Assembly (NCBI RefSeq): GCF_902686445.1
Contig: NC_062219.1
Span: 41,691,056 to 41,755,055 of the forward strand
Direction of reading: 5' to 3'
Length of the DNA stretch: 64,000 bases
Source of the DNA: Sciurus carolinensis
Lineage: Eukaryota; Chordata; Mammalia; Rodentia; Sciuridae
Numbering within the stretch: position 1 is the first letter of the stretch; the number at the start of each line of letters is the position of its first letter. Positions 1 through 10,705 of the stretch are shown here, piece by piece. The notes below the pieces were generated by a model. The model had not been told where the DNA came from and did no database searches. It saw only the letters and a program-made list of their open reading frames with translations. Position numbers and translations under genes: made by a program.

Positions 1-1755
1 AGATAATGCAATACTGTTCTTCTTAAGACTGTCATCCAATTGTTTTAGCATCCATTCATGATGCTTGAAATATTATATTAAATTATAACAATTTTAGTAT
101 CTTTTGAAAAAACTACATTAGTACAAATTTAAAAAAAGAACTTTGGATTGTGTCATTTCTCACTTTTATGCCTTTAGATGCATTGAGAAATAACTGCAAT
201 TTATCAAACATATAATTTAATTGACTGCTTGAGACACTTATTTCTCATTCTGGTGTCTTTGAGTGAAGACACTTTGCTCTCATGAAGTTGAGTGTGTGTG
301 TACACAGTTAGTTATTCATGCTTCCTAAGATAGTTCTGGGGCATTATATGAATTATATATGGTTCTGTTTTATCCAATACAATCCTTATTTTTTTCATGG
401 TATTATAGGATTGTTATTACCTTCTAAATAAAAGGATTGGTGGATGGATCCTTTTAAATACCAAATCTTCCAGGGGATCTCAATAATCCAGTACCCAATG
501 AATATAGCTGAAAACCATTCCATAAATTGCAGTGATCAAGTTTATTGGAACTAATTGCACACCTTGCACAAAATGACTGTTTAATAGACCATGTCAAATG
601 AATAATTGAGGCCCATTAAATGTATGTTGGGTTATTAAAAGGTAAAAGAAAGCTTTCTAGAAATACATTTGAAAGTAATCATGCATTTAATATATGAAAA
701 TTGAGACTAGAAAAACCACCTAATATTTGAAGAGTTACATTTTACCTACTCAGAGTAATGGGAAAAGAATAAGCTATTTCTTGAATGATTCCTAAATTAT
801 ATCTTGGTCAGGAAAAAAGTGAAACTAAAATATAAAAGAAAAGTTTAAACTTAATAGAAGCAGATCAAGAAACACCGTGGGGCCTTACTGTTGGTTTGTG
901 CTCATCACTAACAACAATAGAGTGAGTGTTTCTTCACAGGGACGTGTGAAGTCTCAGGACAGTGGTGACCTCATCCTCAGGACAGGCAGAGTCTAACAGG
1001 GCAGAGGCAAGACACTTATTGAATAAACACAGTGCTTTGGAAATACCAGCAGACAATCTTCGGGAAAAAATCCATTGTTTAGCTCAATTGTGAAAATATA
1101 ACTAAAATTATTTTAGTAGAAAAGTTTATTATCTGTTGCCTAGTGAATTAATGAATTACACATCAGCATAGAAAGTGCTGGAAACTGCAAATTTATACAA
1201 GTGTGAGTTTTAGCTTCTTTACTTAGATATTTCCTTTGAGCTGTTGGCCTAATCTTTTTGAGCTGACTCTGCCCATAAATAATGTTATACACATGACTAT
1301 GCTTCTGAAATATTGAAATACTAAAAGAATTTTTCTAAATTCATGTAGTAAATACATAAAATGTTGTACAGTTTTATTTAATAATATTAATTTCCTTGAT
1401 TTATTAATATTAGAATAGATTGAACTAAGAGTGTCCCCAATATTTGAAATGCACTAGATAGACTTAAAGTGTTTTATGTCACCTGTCTAGCAGCTCTTCT
1501 TACTGCTACTCCCTAAATTCACAGAATAAGCTAATAAGGTACATCAAGAATTTAAGCTCCATAAAGGTAGGAATACTTTTTTTGTGTCTTCAGTGACTAA
1601 ACAGTATCTACTGTGTACCAGAAATTCCATAAACGTTTGATGAAAGGAGAAAATAATTAACCAGGACTTGGAGTTATACTGCTGTCAGAATTTGGGAAGA
1701 ATTTCAACTAATGAGTAGATAGGAAGACAATTACTGACCCTACACAATGTACAAT
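1..1755. other. AT-rich intergenic sequence, no gene recognised
   Basis: I see no open reading frame with coding character and no repeat family that I can name with confidence. The base composition is AT-rich, like the rest of the intergenic sequence. Confidence 0.6.
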
Positions 1756-2394
1756 TGTTGTTTAGATATGAAGTGGCCCCCAAAGGTTCATGTGTGAGGT
1801 AATGCAAGAAAGTTTAGAGGTGAAATGATTGAGTTATGAGAGCCTTAACCTAATCAATACATTAATCCACTTAATAACTACAGATACACACAACAGATGT
1901 ATATATATATACACATCTGTTCCATATAGACATGCATATCTAACTCACTCTCTTTATCTATTATCTATCTATTTACCTATTTATCTATTTATCTATCACT
2001 CTATTTATCTATCTATTTAAAACTAGTGATTAAAACTCCTAGAAAGAAACTGGGCAAGATCTGTGTAGGAGAAATGTTTGTAGAACTCTGGAATAACTAG
2101 GTGGTAACTGTAGGTGGTAGGGAGGGGCTGGAGGTCTGCCTTTGGGATATATATTTTATTCCCCAGCAGTGGAACTCTTTCTGCTTTCTGGGTCATGTGT
2201 TGAGCTATTTTCCTCCTTCATACCCTTCCACCATGATGCCATGATGTTCTGCTTTAGGTATGGACAAAAACAATGGCGTTGTCTGTCTGTGGACTAAGAT
2301 CTCTGAAACCTTGAGCTCCAAATAAAGTTTTTCTCCTTTAAAATTATTCTTGTCAGGTCTTTTGGTCTCAGTGATGAAAAGGTTGACTAAAACA
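1756..2394 (+). repeat. MaLR-like solo LTR, interrupted by a 219-bp insertion
   Basis: The element begins TGTTGTTTAGATATGAAG and ends GACTAAAACA. It shares internal blocks with six other copies in the window: a stretch near CTCATGTGTGAG, a TAACTG/GGTGGTAAC block, a CCAAATAAAG polyadenylation-like block and a CTTTTGGTC block near the end. TG...CA ends, a length near 430 bp without the insertion and a GTGAGCCAAATAAAC-like 3' block resemble ERVL-MaLR LTRs. The family name within MaLR is my inference. The LTR is split between 1876 and 2094 by foreign sequence. No clear 5-bp target duplication was found. Confidence 0.65.
1876..2094 (+). repeat. Dispersed duplication, copy 1 (inserted in LTR)
   Basis: This 219-bp block is nearly the same as 2641-2853. 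The last ~75 bp are identical, and the length differs only in TA and TCTA microsatellite runs. It sits inside the LTR, which resumes at 2095. The heptamer AATAACT lies at both junctions (1873-1879 and 2092-2098). Confidence 0.85.
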
Positions 2395-2574
2395 GAAATC
2401 AAGCAATGAAAACCTGCTGCCTTGAAAGAAGGAAAACCATCATCCTTACACCACTATCTACCACTGGCAGGGAATCACAAGGCATACACCAACCCGAAAC
2501 CATTGTATATACCTCTTCCCATCCAAATCAATAACTGAATATTAGTTTCCTTCATCCTCAGTCTATTTATCTAT

Positions 2575-2640
2575 ATACAGATGTGTATATCTATATACAG
2601 AGGTAGATAAACACATCAGCAAATGTGTGTATCTATATGC
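2575..2640. repeat. TATCTATATACAG-type microsatellite
   Basis: Degenerate short tandem units based on TATCTATATACAGA lead directly into the second copy of the 213-bp duplication. Confidence 0.6.
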
Positions 2641-2853
2641 AACTACAGATATACACAACAGATGTATATATATACACTCTGTTCCATATAGACATACGCA
2701 TCTAGCTCACTCTCTTTATCTATCTATTTACCTATCTATTTATCTATTTATCTATCACTCTATTTATCTATCTATTTAAAACTAGTGATTAAAACTCCTA
2801 GAAAGAAACTGGGCAAGATCTGTGTAGGAGAAATGTTTGTAGAACTCTGGAAT
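2641..2853 (+). repeat. Dispersed duplication, copy 2 (probable source)
   Basis: This copy lies in microsatellite-rich DNA: similar TATCTATA tracts precede it and an ATAAATAAAATTTTATATA tract follows. That makes it the more likely source of the copy at 1876. It contains TTTATCTATCTA microsatellite and a unique 75-bp tail starting AAAACTAGTGATTAAAAC. Confidence 0.85.
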
Positions 2854-2872
2854 ATGTAGCTCCCATAAATAA

Positions 2873-2877
<5 letters not shown>

Positions 2878-2917
<40 letters not shown>
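2878..2917. repeat. (TA)n microsatellite
   Basis: About 20 uninterrupted TA dinucleotides. Confidence 0.95.
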
Positions 2918-2919
<2 letters not shown>

Positions 2920-3118
2920 TAGAATGATTCCAAATACACTGAATGTAGAAAATTATGGGTATCTCATATTCAGAAATTTTAGCAGCTCAGACAACCAAAC
3001 AAAAAGAGACAAAATAACATACCAGCTCAAGTATAGGGGCAGTCTTGCTGTGATGGAAATTTCACACACTAGGGTGGTCCACTATCAAGAATGCACATCC
3101 CAGAACAATCAGTGTGGG

Positions 3119-3545
3119 TGTTATGGTTTGGATATGAGATTTCTCCCAGAAGCTCACATATGAGACAATGCAAGAGGTTCAGAGGAAAAATGACTGGGTT
3201 GTAAGAGTTTTAACCCATCAGTGATTTAATCACCTGATGGGATCAGTTGAGTGGTAATTGAAGAGGGAGTTGATGAGTGGAGGAGGTGGAGCCTTGGGGG
3301 TGTAGTTCTAGGGTATATATTTGTATCTGCCAGTGGAGATCTCTTTCTCTGATCATATTGTGAGCTGCTTCCTCTGCAGCACTCTTCCATCATGATGTCC
3401 TGCTTCACCTCAAGCCCCAGGGAATGGAGCCAGTTGTCTATGGACTGAGACCTCTGCAACTGTGAGCCCCCAGACAAACTCTTCCTCCTCTACAGTTGTG
3501 CTAGTCAGGTCTTTGAGTCACCTGGTGAAAAAGCTTGTTAAAACA
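3119..3545 (+). repeat. MaLR-like solo LTR
   Basis: It starts TGTTATGGTTTGGATATG and ends TTAAAACA, 427 bp. It is the most complete plus-strand copy of the family also found at 1756, 4472, 6836, 53214 and 57538. The 3' part has the GTGAGCCCCC and TCCTCCTCTACA blocks seen in the other copies. No retroviral internal sequence is attached, so it is a solo LTR. Target duplication was not evident. Confidence 0.7.
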
Positions 3546-4471
3546 TACTTAGCATACATGAGTGAGGTAGAAGAGCCCCAAAAGGTCAAAAGTCTAAGTG
3601 ATGATGCCTTAGGCTAAATCCTTACTCCTTCCTCCCTCCACAGGCAAATTCCTGAGAGCTTTGATCAGCACCACATCAAAGACAAAATTCAGTAACGAAA
3701 AACAAAGTGTGTCCTTATTTACACTCACTAAAATATTCTATATTTTGAACCAACTAGAAACACTTAATACAATCTCCACAATCAAAAAACACAGATATCA
3801 GGTCCCATGTTGCTCAATGTGCTGTCCAATGATCACACGGTGTCTTCAACCCTTATGAACCCATGCTAGAAGGTCAGGAACCACTGACTGCATGGAGTGA
3901 CCACTCATCTCACCATAATGCAAAGACATCAAACAGCAACAGCCTGCCTTTGTTTAAAATTTGATATTTCCTACACAGTGATTTTTTTTTTGCATTCAAT
4001 TAAAATTTTTAAGCACTGCCTTAAAATATAACCTCTCTTGAACACAGAGTTTGGGATGTCTCCTTGGATTTTGCCTCTTTGATAGGTGCCTCACTCTCCT
4101 CATGTTGCACATCTAAAGAGCTACAAACTGAAATATCTGTTTCTAGAACTTCAACAATTATCTCCAGCAAAACATTCATTTAAGGCAGTGCTCAAAGCAT
4201 CTCAATAGATGAGGAAACATGGCTTCTCAAGACCATAAAATTAGTTGTGTAAAGTTTTGTCATTTAATTTGTTATTGTTCTCTATGTTTCCTTACAAATA
4301 AGTATTTAGCTAATAAATGCCTGTATGTATGGTATAATTTGACTGAAACTTGCTTTCACTTTAACCTGACACCCAAGAATTTAGCAATGGCTATCATTTC
4401 TACCACAAAAGAACAAAGAGTGTAAGTTGACTTGGACCTACCACAACAGCCAAGTAGACCACCATAGGCCT
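3546..4471. other. Intergenic, nothing recognised
   Basis: No gene or nameable repeat was found. Short ORFs here have no recognisable domains. Confidence 0.5.
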
Positions 4472-4903
4472 TGTTTTCGTCAGCTATTTCACTGCTGTGA
4501 CGAAAGACCCGACCAGCACAATTACAGAGAAGGAAGAATTTCTTTGAGGGCTCACGGTTTCAGAGGCCTTTGTCCATAGAAGGCTGGCTCATCCCTTGGG
4601 GCTCGAAGTGAGGCTGAACATCCTGGTAGAGTGTGTGGCTGAGGGAAGCAGCTCAGGTGAGATCAGGAATAGGAACAGAGACTGTGCTCGACAAGTACAA
4701 ATAAATACCAAAAGCCACGCCCCAATTCCCACCTCCTCGGGCCACACCCTAACACTTCGGTTACCACTCAAGTTAATCCCTATCAGAGGAGTAAATCACT
4801 GATTGGATTAAGACTCTCACAGCCCAATCATTTCTCCTCTCAACCTTCTTGCACTGTCTCACACATGAGCTTTTGGGAGACACCTCATATCCAATGCATA
4901 ATA
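4472..4903 (-). repeat. MaLR-like solo LTR, minus strand
   Basis: In plus coordinates it opens TGTTTTCGTCAGC, the reverse complement of the family's 3' end, and closes in CCAATGCATAATA. Flanking pentamers GGCCT (4467-4471) and CGCCT (4904-4908) differ by one base and look like a target duplication. Confidence 0.7.
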
Positions 4904-4924
4904 CGCCTCAAGAGTAACAGGTGT

Positions 4925-5100
4925 CTTTATGTAGTTTAAATGCATTTTTGCAGAACCTACTATGTGTCAGGTATGTTGTACATGCTTTGCAACAATAGAT
5001 TCTTATCTTCATAAGACTACAAAGTTCTATTACTATCTGTGTTTTATAAGCAGGAAACTCTTTCCTTGATCTTGGTCAAATCCAGAAGTAGATGTACTTC
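4925..5100 (+). repeat. MIR-like SINE fragment
   Basis: It has the MIR order: CTACTATGTGTCAGG, a run ending in a CTTCATAAG block, then TTTTATAAGCAGGAAACT. It is strongly diverged. Confidence 0.5.
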
Positions 5101-5289
5101 ACTGGAAGCTGATTAACAGAAAAAGTCTGCCATAGATATTATACACAACTAACATAACAAAAGGAGAGAAAGCCACCATAAGACTCACAGGGGTACTATA
5201 TTTCTAAACTAATTAAAAACAAGTCAAAAATAAATTAAGACAGTTTGTTCAAATTCTCAATTAAAGGTAAGAACTAGAAACTCAAAGCT

Positions 5290-5415
5290 ACAGAGGTCAT
5301 GCTATAGTCACAGCTATTCTGGAGGTTGAGGTGGAATGATCTCAAGTTCAAGGCCAGTCTTGGGCAGCATGAGACCCCGTCCCAAACAAAAAAACCCCAA
5401 AACAAACAAACAAAA
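5290..5415 (+). repeat. B1 (7SL-derived) SINE
   Basis: It contains TCACAGCTATTCTGGAGG, the TTGAGGTGGAATGATC block and GCATGAGACCCCGTC, followed by an A/C-rich tail of AAACAAACAAA. This is the 7SL-type monomer without an obvious ID half. Confidence 0.7.
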
Positions 5416-5419
5416 TAAA

Positions 5420-6645
5420 ACTACAAAGAATTGGCAAAGTATGACACTAAAATCAATACAATTTCTGTACTATAATAATTTTTTATTTGCCTGTTTATAT
5501 ATATGCCTTCCCTTTTGTTTCCTAATTCAATTATCTCTGAACCCACAGACACATAACAGACTTTAAGAAAATGCTTGATGAATGTGTGAATGCGCTCCTT
5601 CCTTTTCCATAAAAGAGTCGTTGAACATTTGAAAACTTAAACAAACACACTGCAGCCTCTAAACAAAGAAATACCCAATTTAATATTCTACAGCCTACCA
5701 TCCGCAACTAAAGAAGACAAATAGCATCTTAAATGTGCACTCATTGGCAGGATCCTCAAGCTTCTAAAGCAGAGAGACTCCAAATGAAAGATTTGGGTTT
5801 TTCCAGTAGAGCAAAAATAACCACTAAAATACAAATAATTAGTAAATGTCATCTTGAATTTCTGAAGTCATTTTTTAAAATTTTCAAATAGTTTTATAAC
5901 CCAATATTTTAAGATAAGGTCTACCAACCCTTTCCAAACAAAAGAGGATGAGAAATTACACAGATTTCAGTTGAAGAGTTCAGTTAGATTTGAAGGGAAA
6001 AGGTGATTAATGAATTTTCAGGTGAATAGAAACTCCTCAGGTTGTTGCTATGGTGCTTAAACACCTTTTGGCAGCAACTTGAGAACTTAACAGGGAAGAA
6101 GGCAAAAGAGAGCACTCCAGCAAAATGCCCTGTGGATCTCTACTCATTGTTCCAAGCACTGCTCCCTCATGGGCTGAGTGATCTGAGAGCAAAGGCTTTC
6201 ATGGCACCCCCATGGAAAGGAGTTTTGTAAGTATCACACAGTTCCCTTAATATTGATCAGAAAAATAATGAAATCTGCCAGAGGTTGGTTGGAAACATGT
6301 TTTTTTTTTTCTTGCACATTGCAATAACAATCTCCATGTTTATAAAATTACAAGGCTTCAGATAAAGCAATCATCTTAGTCACTTTTGATGGTTCATCCC
6401 AAATTTCTAAGAATTATGGACATCTTTGTAATACAACTGTCAGTGTTTTTGAAGCTTTCATTTTGTGACATGACAATCATAGCTGGCCCCTGCTAATTAG
6501 TTCTCTAGGAATGCAGTCCATTATACAAGTGGCCCTGTAAAACAATGTATATTAATTGTTAAAGCAGTTGTTATTATGTACAAAGTGACTCAAATGCAGT
6601 AATTAATGGAAAAAAAATTCTGAAAATAATTTAATTTGATTCATT
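5420..6645. other. Intergenic, nothing recognised
   Basis: AT-rich DNA with no supported gene. A 62-codon ORF at 6042-6230 has no recognisable domain and was not called. Confidence 0.5.
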
Positions 6646-6649
6646 TAAC

Positions 6650-7490
6650 CCCATTATAAAATTTACTCTCCAAATTCATATGGTGAAGCTCTAACCTCCA
6701 ATGTGCCTGTATTTGGAGATAGGGTTGTTAAGGTGATTAAGATTAAACAAAGTCATAAGTGAGAGACCCTAAATTCATAGGAATAGTACCCTTATAAGAA
6801 GAGAAAGAAACCAGAATTTACTTTTAGGTTTTCTCTGTTTCAGTCAACTGTTTCACTCTATGACCAAATAAAGAAACTTGAAAAGGACACTTAGAGGAGG
6901 GGAAGTTTATTTGGCTCATGGTTTCTGAGGTCTCTGTCCATAGATTGACTAGTTTCATAGCTCTGGGCCTAAGGTGAAGCAGAACATCTAAGTGAAGAGT
7001 ATAGCTCAGGACATGGCAGAAAGAGAGAGCTCTGCTTCCTAGGGACAAAATATATACCCCAAAGGCACAACATCAGTAACCCACCTCCTCCAGTCACACC
7101 CTATCTGCCTGCAGTTACCACCCAGTTAATCCCTGTAACAGGATTAAAGTACCGACTAGGTTAAAACTATCTTAACCCAGTCATTTCACCTCTAAATTTT
7201 CTTACATCGTCTCACACATGAATTTGGGGGGGACACCTGGGAAAGTTATAACTATAACTTTCCATCCATCCCTCTCCAAATAGAGAGAGGAAAGTCCCAG
7301 TGAGAAAATCAAGAGAGAGCAGTCGTCTGAGAGAGGAGACAAGGAAGAAATGGCTCACCAGAAACCAGAAACCAATCCTACTGGGGTCTTGACTCCCTAC
7401 CTCCAGAAGTGTGGGAAAATAAGTTTCTGCTGTTTAAGGCATTCCATGTAGTATTTTGTTATGGCTGTCCAGCCGACTAGCACACTTACC
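6650..7490 (+). repeat. MLT1-type LTR, split by a younger LTR
   Basis: Left part (6650-6835): TGTATTTGGAGATAGGG and CCCTTATAAGAAGAG. Right part (from ~7259): CCTCCAGAAGTGTG, AAATAAGTTTCTGCTG, TTTTGTTATGGC and CTAGCACA. These are MLT1 landmarks in their usual order. The two parts are separated by the minus-strand LTR at 6836-7258. Confidence 0.75.
6836..7258 (-). repeat. MaLR-like solo LTR nested in an MLT1 LTR
   Basis: It opens TGTTTCAGTCAACTG and runs through GGTTTCTGAGGTCTCTG and CTCACACATGAATTTGG, matching the minus-strand copies at 4472, 53214 and 57538. The right boundary near TTATAACTATAAC is uncertain by a few bases. Confidence 0.7.
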
Positions 7491-8769
7491 TATTTGTTAA
7501 GCACCTTGTTAGGCAACAAGAATACAAATTTGAGTAAAGCAGAGCTCTTTTTCTCTCAGCTAATGGGGATAAGGGAAATAGAGAATGGGACATATGCACT
7601 GAGGTGCTCTGATGATAGCCTCAGGGAATAAAGGTTAATTCTGCCTAAAAAGTTAGAAGTTTTAACCACAAAGGTAACTTATACACTGAAGCTTTTAGAA
7701 AATAGTTTGGGAGAGGAAGAAATGGAGTAGTTTAGACTGGAAAAGCAATGATATGAGCAAAGTTAAAGATACGGGCAATTGCATTTGTGTTTAGAAACTG
7801 ACTGTCCATTCTAAATAGTTAGAAAATGAGGTGGTGATGCAAGATGTAGGAATGTGCACAGAAGCAGCAAAAGGGCCTCAGAAATCAGCAGGGCATATCC
7901 ATTCCTGGTCCTGCATGTAAAGATGTCTCTAGCCTATGAGCTACAGGTCAGGGGACATTCACAGTCATTTCCCTTGTCACCATTATTTAAAGTTTGAGGA
8001 TGTAAAACTTTCCAAAGGGAATGTATTGTACATGGAATAGAATGCACAAGAATGAATTTTACAATAAAAGATAAAAGAGTTTTATACTGATTTAAAATTT
8101 GAAAATTAAGAAGCAGATACATATTAAAGAGGGAAATTCATTTTATTAATAAGTAAGGTTACAGAATGATGCTACGTTTAATGAGGATAATTTTGTAAAC
8201 AAATTTCAGGTGTATCTTGGGAAACTGAAGTTACAATGTAGATAATGATCCTTATTTTTTCATTATTTTTTCCAATGTTTCATTGTGTGTTTTACCTACA
8301 CTATGCTTATACACAGAATTGCCTCAAGAAAGAGTAATTCAAGTAGGGGATTCTATACAAGAGAATCCTTTCTCCACCAAAGAGTAGATAGCTCATCAGT
8401 AATTGAATTAGTGCTATCTCCCCTTTCCTTAAATGACTGCCACATTTGTCTAGAACAGTTCAGATACCACTGTACCAGCAAGGAGGTGGGCAGATGACAC
8501 ACTTGTATAAGAAAATTGTATTTATTCCTAACAAGTTTTAAATATCGTAGGAACAATCATAGTAATAAAGTGAGTTTGAGTTGGTTTGACTTCTTTCTTA
8601 GGATACCAATTTATTTTTTAAAAGAAACTTTAATGTCCTCAATCGAGAAATAATTATAATGGCAAAGCATTCAATGAGCCGGAGGAATCCTGAGGTAGTT
8701 CCAGCTAACAGTCGCATACAATAATAACCTGTTGCTCTGTCCTCATGCCCTCCCCATTATCCTTCTCCT
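7491..8769. other. Intergenic, nothing recognised
   Basis: No gene and no repeat that I can name. The base composition is AT-rich. Confidence 0.5.
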
Positions 8770-8975
8770 TTTCTAGCAATCCCAACTCCCTCAAAATACA
8801 CCATCTGCCAGTTACTCCAGAAAAAAATCTTCGTACTTTGTCTCTTACATCCACATCATCAATAAATCCTGCTGCTTCTACTTCCAAAATGTATCGTGAA
8901 CCGGGCTATCCTTCTCCACTACCACCCGAGTCCAACGATCCCCTCTCAGCTAGACTTCTTCAACCCTCACCGTAA
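8770..8975 (+). repeat. L2 LINE fragment (3' region)
   Basis: It resembles the L2 stretch with TCTCTTACATCCACATC, AATCCTGCTGCTTCTAC, CCAAAATGTATC and CCACTACCACCC in order. The short ORF over it is therefore not a gene. Confidence 0.55.
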
Positions 8976-9329
8976 GTCATTCTCCATGGAAGAGCCAGAT
9001 CATCATGTTTAAAGGCTTAACTTCTATCTCTCTTTATAAAAAGTACATTATATATTATAACTTTAATATGTATTAAGATGTAGAAAAATAGAGCATTATC
9101 TATACAGCTATTATCTCTTTTCAAACAACTCTCCCATTTGCTGTACCCCATCTATCCTTTATTTCATATTTATTTTACTAATGCACCTGTTTTTTCTACT
9201 TCATGTATTTCTAAGCCACAAATGCTATTATTGCATTTTTTTTAATGCAAAACCTTAAGTTTAAAAGTCAAACTTTAAGTTTTGCTTAAATGGTAATACC
9301 ATATATTGTATTTACTATTTTAAAACATC

Positions 9330-9600
9330 ATTATGCTTAATATCTATTCAAATTTGTTTTTATTTCTATATAATATTCCATAATAAACCACATTTCATTT
9401 ATCCTTTTTCCTATTGATGTATATCTAAATAATTTATAGGTTTGGTTTACTGTTATTTTTAAACAATATTGTCCTACAGTATTGTTTTTTACATGTTTTG
9501 TACATGACTCTTACCATTTATTTTTGAGAGTTAACTCTTTAAGTATACCTCTAGAACTAAGTTGCCAAGCAATAGAGAATTTCGTCTTCCAAGTTGGTCT
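9330..9600 (-). repeat. Old L1 fragment, ORF2 3' region, antisense
   Basis: AATATTCCATAATAAACC, CCTATTGATGTATATC and AAGTATACCTCTAGAACT follow the order of antisense L1 ORF2 3' sequence. The younger L1 copies at 31.9 and 61.2 kb carry the same order. It is highly diverged. Confidence 0.5.
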
Positions 9601-10085
9601 TAGAGAACTGGCTGAGTGATTATTTGCAGTGATTCCGTTTTTACAGTATAGGTTAGTATAGTTAGAGGACCACCAGAGGTATTGCCTTTTAGAGAGACTG
9701 TCTCACAACTTTGTCATCTGATGGGATTAACAATGATAGCCAGTATCACAGGTGTTATTCAGCAAAAGGTTCAGAAAGGGCCACATCAACTCTACTGTTA
9801 GCCAAATGAAGTCCCAGCTTTGTGCTTTTTGTACAAAGTCAAAAGCACAGAATGAAGAAACCTGGGCAGTATATGTCCCATGATGTTCTTAGATTCAGAG
9901 ATGACTCTAATGAGACACTGGTGTCTCCCCAAGAGTAGAGAGTGCATGGAAAAAAATATTAGCATCAATTTACACATGAGATGTAAAACAGTTTGAACAT
10001 TGATTTAGATATGAGTTTTTAACAAGTGAATTCAAAACTGAAAATTATATTAAAAACACTTCATGCTTAGAGAAAAGCAATTTGC

Positions 10086-10091
10086 TTTATT
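10086..10091 (-). terminator. SMPDL3A: Candidate SMPDL3A polyadenylation signal
   Basis: TTTATT on the plus strand reads AATAAA on the minus strand, about 300 bp past the stop codon. It is the best-placed canonical hexamer seen and implies a 3' UTR of roughly 310-330 nt. cDNA would settle it. Confidence 0.55.
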
Positions 10092-10387
10092 TTATGAATA
10101 AATTTTATGAATTTCAACAAGGATATATATTAGATATAATTACACAAACTAGAAAATAGGATATTTACATCCAAACATCACTCTATTAATGGGCAGTTTA
10201 AATATATTCAATAAAATAAAATTTAGATTGTTATGGATCTCTACATATGGGTATCACAACAGAGAAAGTAAAGACAATGATTCTGTTTGCCCATTCAGTG
10301 ATTCACAAAGATTTATATAACAATCCCCACAATTGATCTCAAAAACAGAGAAATGTTATATTTTCCACGAACACAAACTGGGAAATT

Positions 10388-10705
10388 CTATTGGTTATGC
10401 TTTATATAATGTTGCTTGAGGCAATCAACATAGGAAATATAATCAAGATTCATAATTGCACAAATTTGCAAGGACTTACATTTCTTATCACAAATTACAC
10501 TACTGTCATAACTCACAAAGAAGTAATTGTAGTATTTTATGAACTTCTTACTGTCTAGAATTGCAAACTGTTTAGCTAATCCATATAAACTTTTTGGCCG
10601 CAAATCCTCAATGTCATAGGTTTGAGTCAGGATATATTCCAGTTTCCAGTTGGCGTCTCCCTTTAGATTTGCATCTGTCAGATTCAGATAATACTGAAGC
10701 ATATC
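10388..10705 (-). CDS. SMPDL3A: SMPDL3A exon 8 (coding, C-terminus)
   Basis: Codes residues 346-450, from D-M-L-Q-Y-Y to the stop TAG at 10388-10390. The acceptor is TTTTAG before 10705. It is the C-terminal domain typical of ASM-like phosphodiesterases, with cysteine clusters at C-D-K-K-C-K and Q-I-C and a final Y-V-D-C-L. Confidence 0.96.
   Translation of the reverse strand, partial: DMLQYYLNLTDANLKGDANWKLEYILTQTYDIEDLRPKSLYGLAKQFAILDSKKFIKYYNYFFVSYDSSVICDKKCKSLQICAIMNLDYISYVDCLKQHYIKHNQ

Noticed and set aside
2575..2917. Regular short repeats that might suggest a CRISPR-like array
   Set aside because: They are TATC/TA microsatellites without unique spacers, in a mammalian genome.
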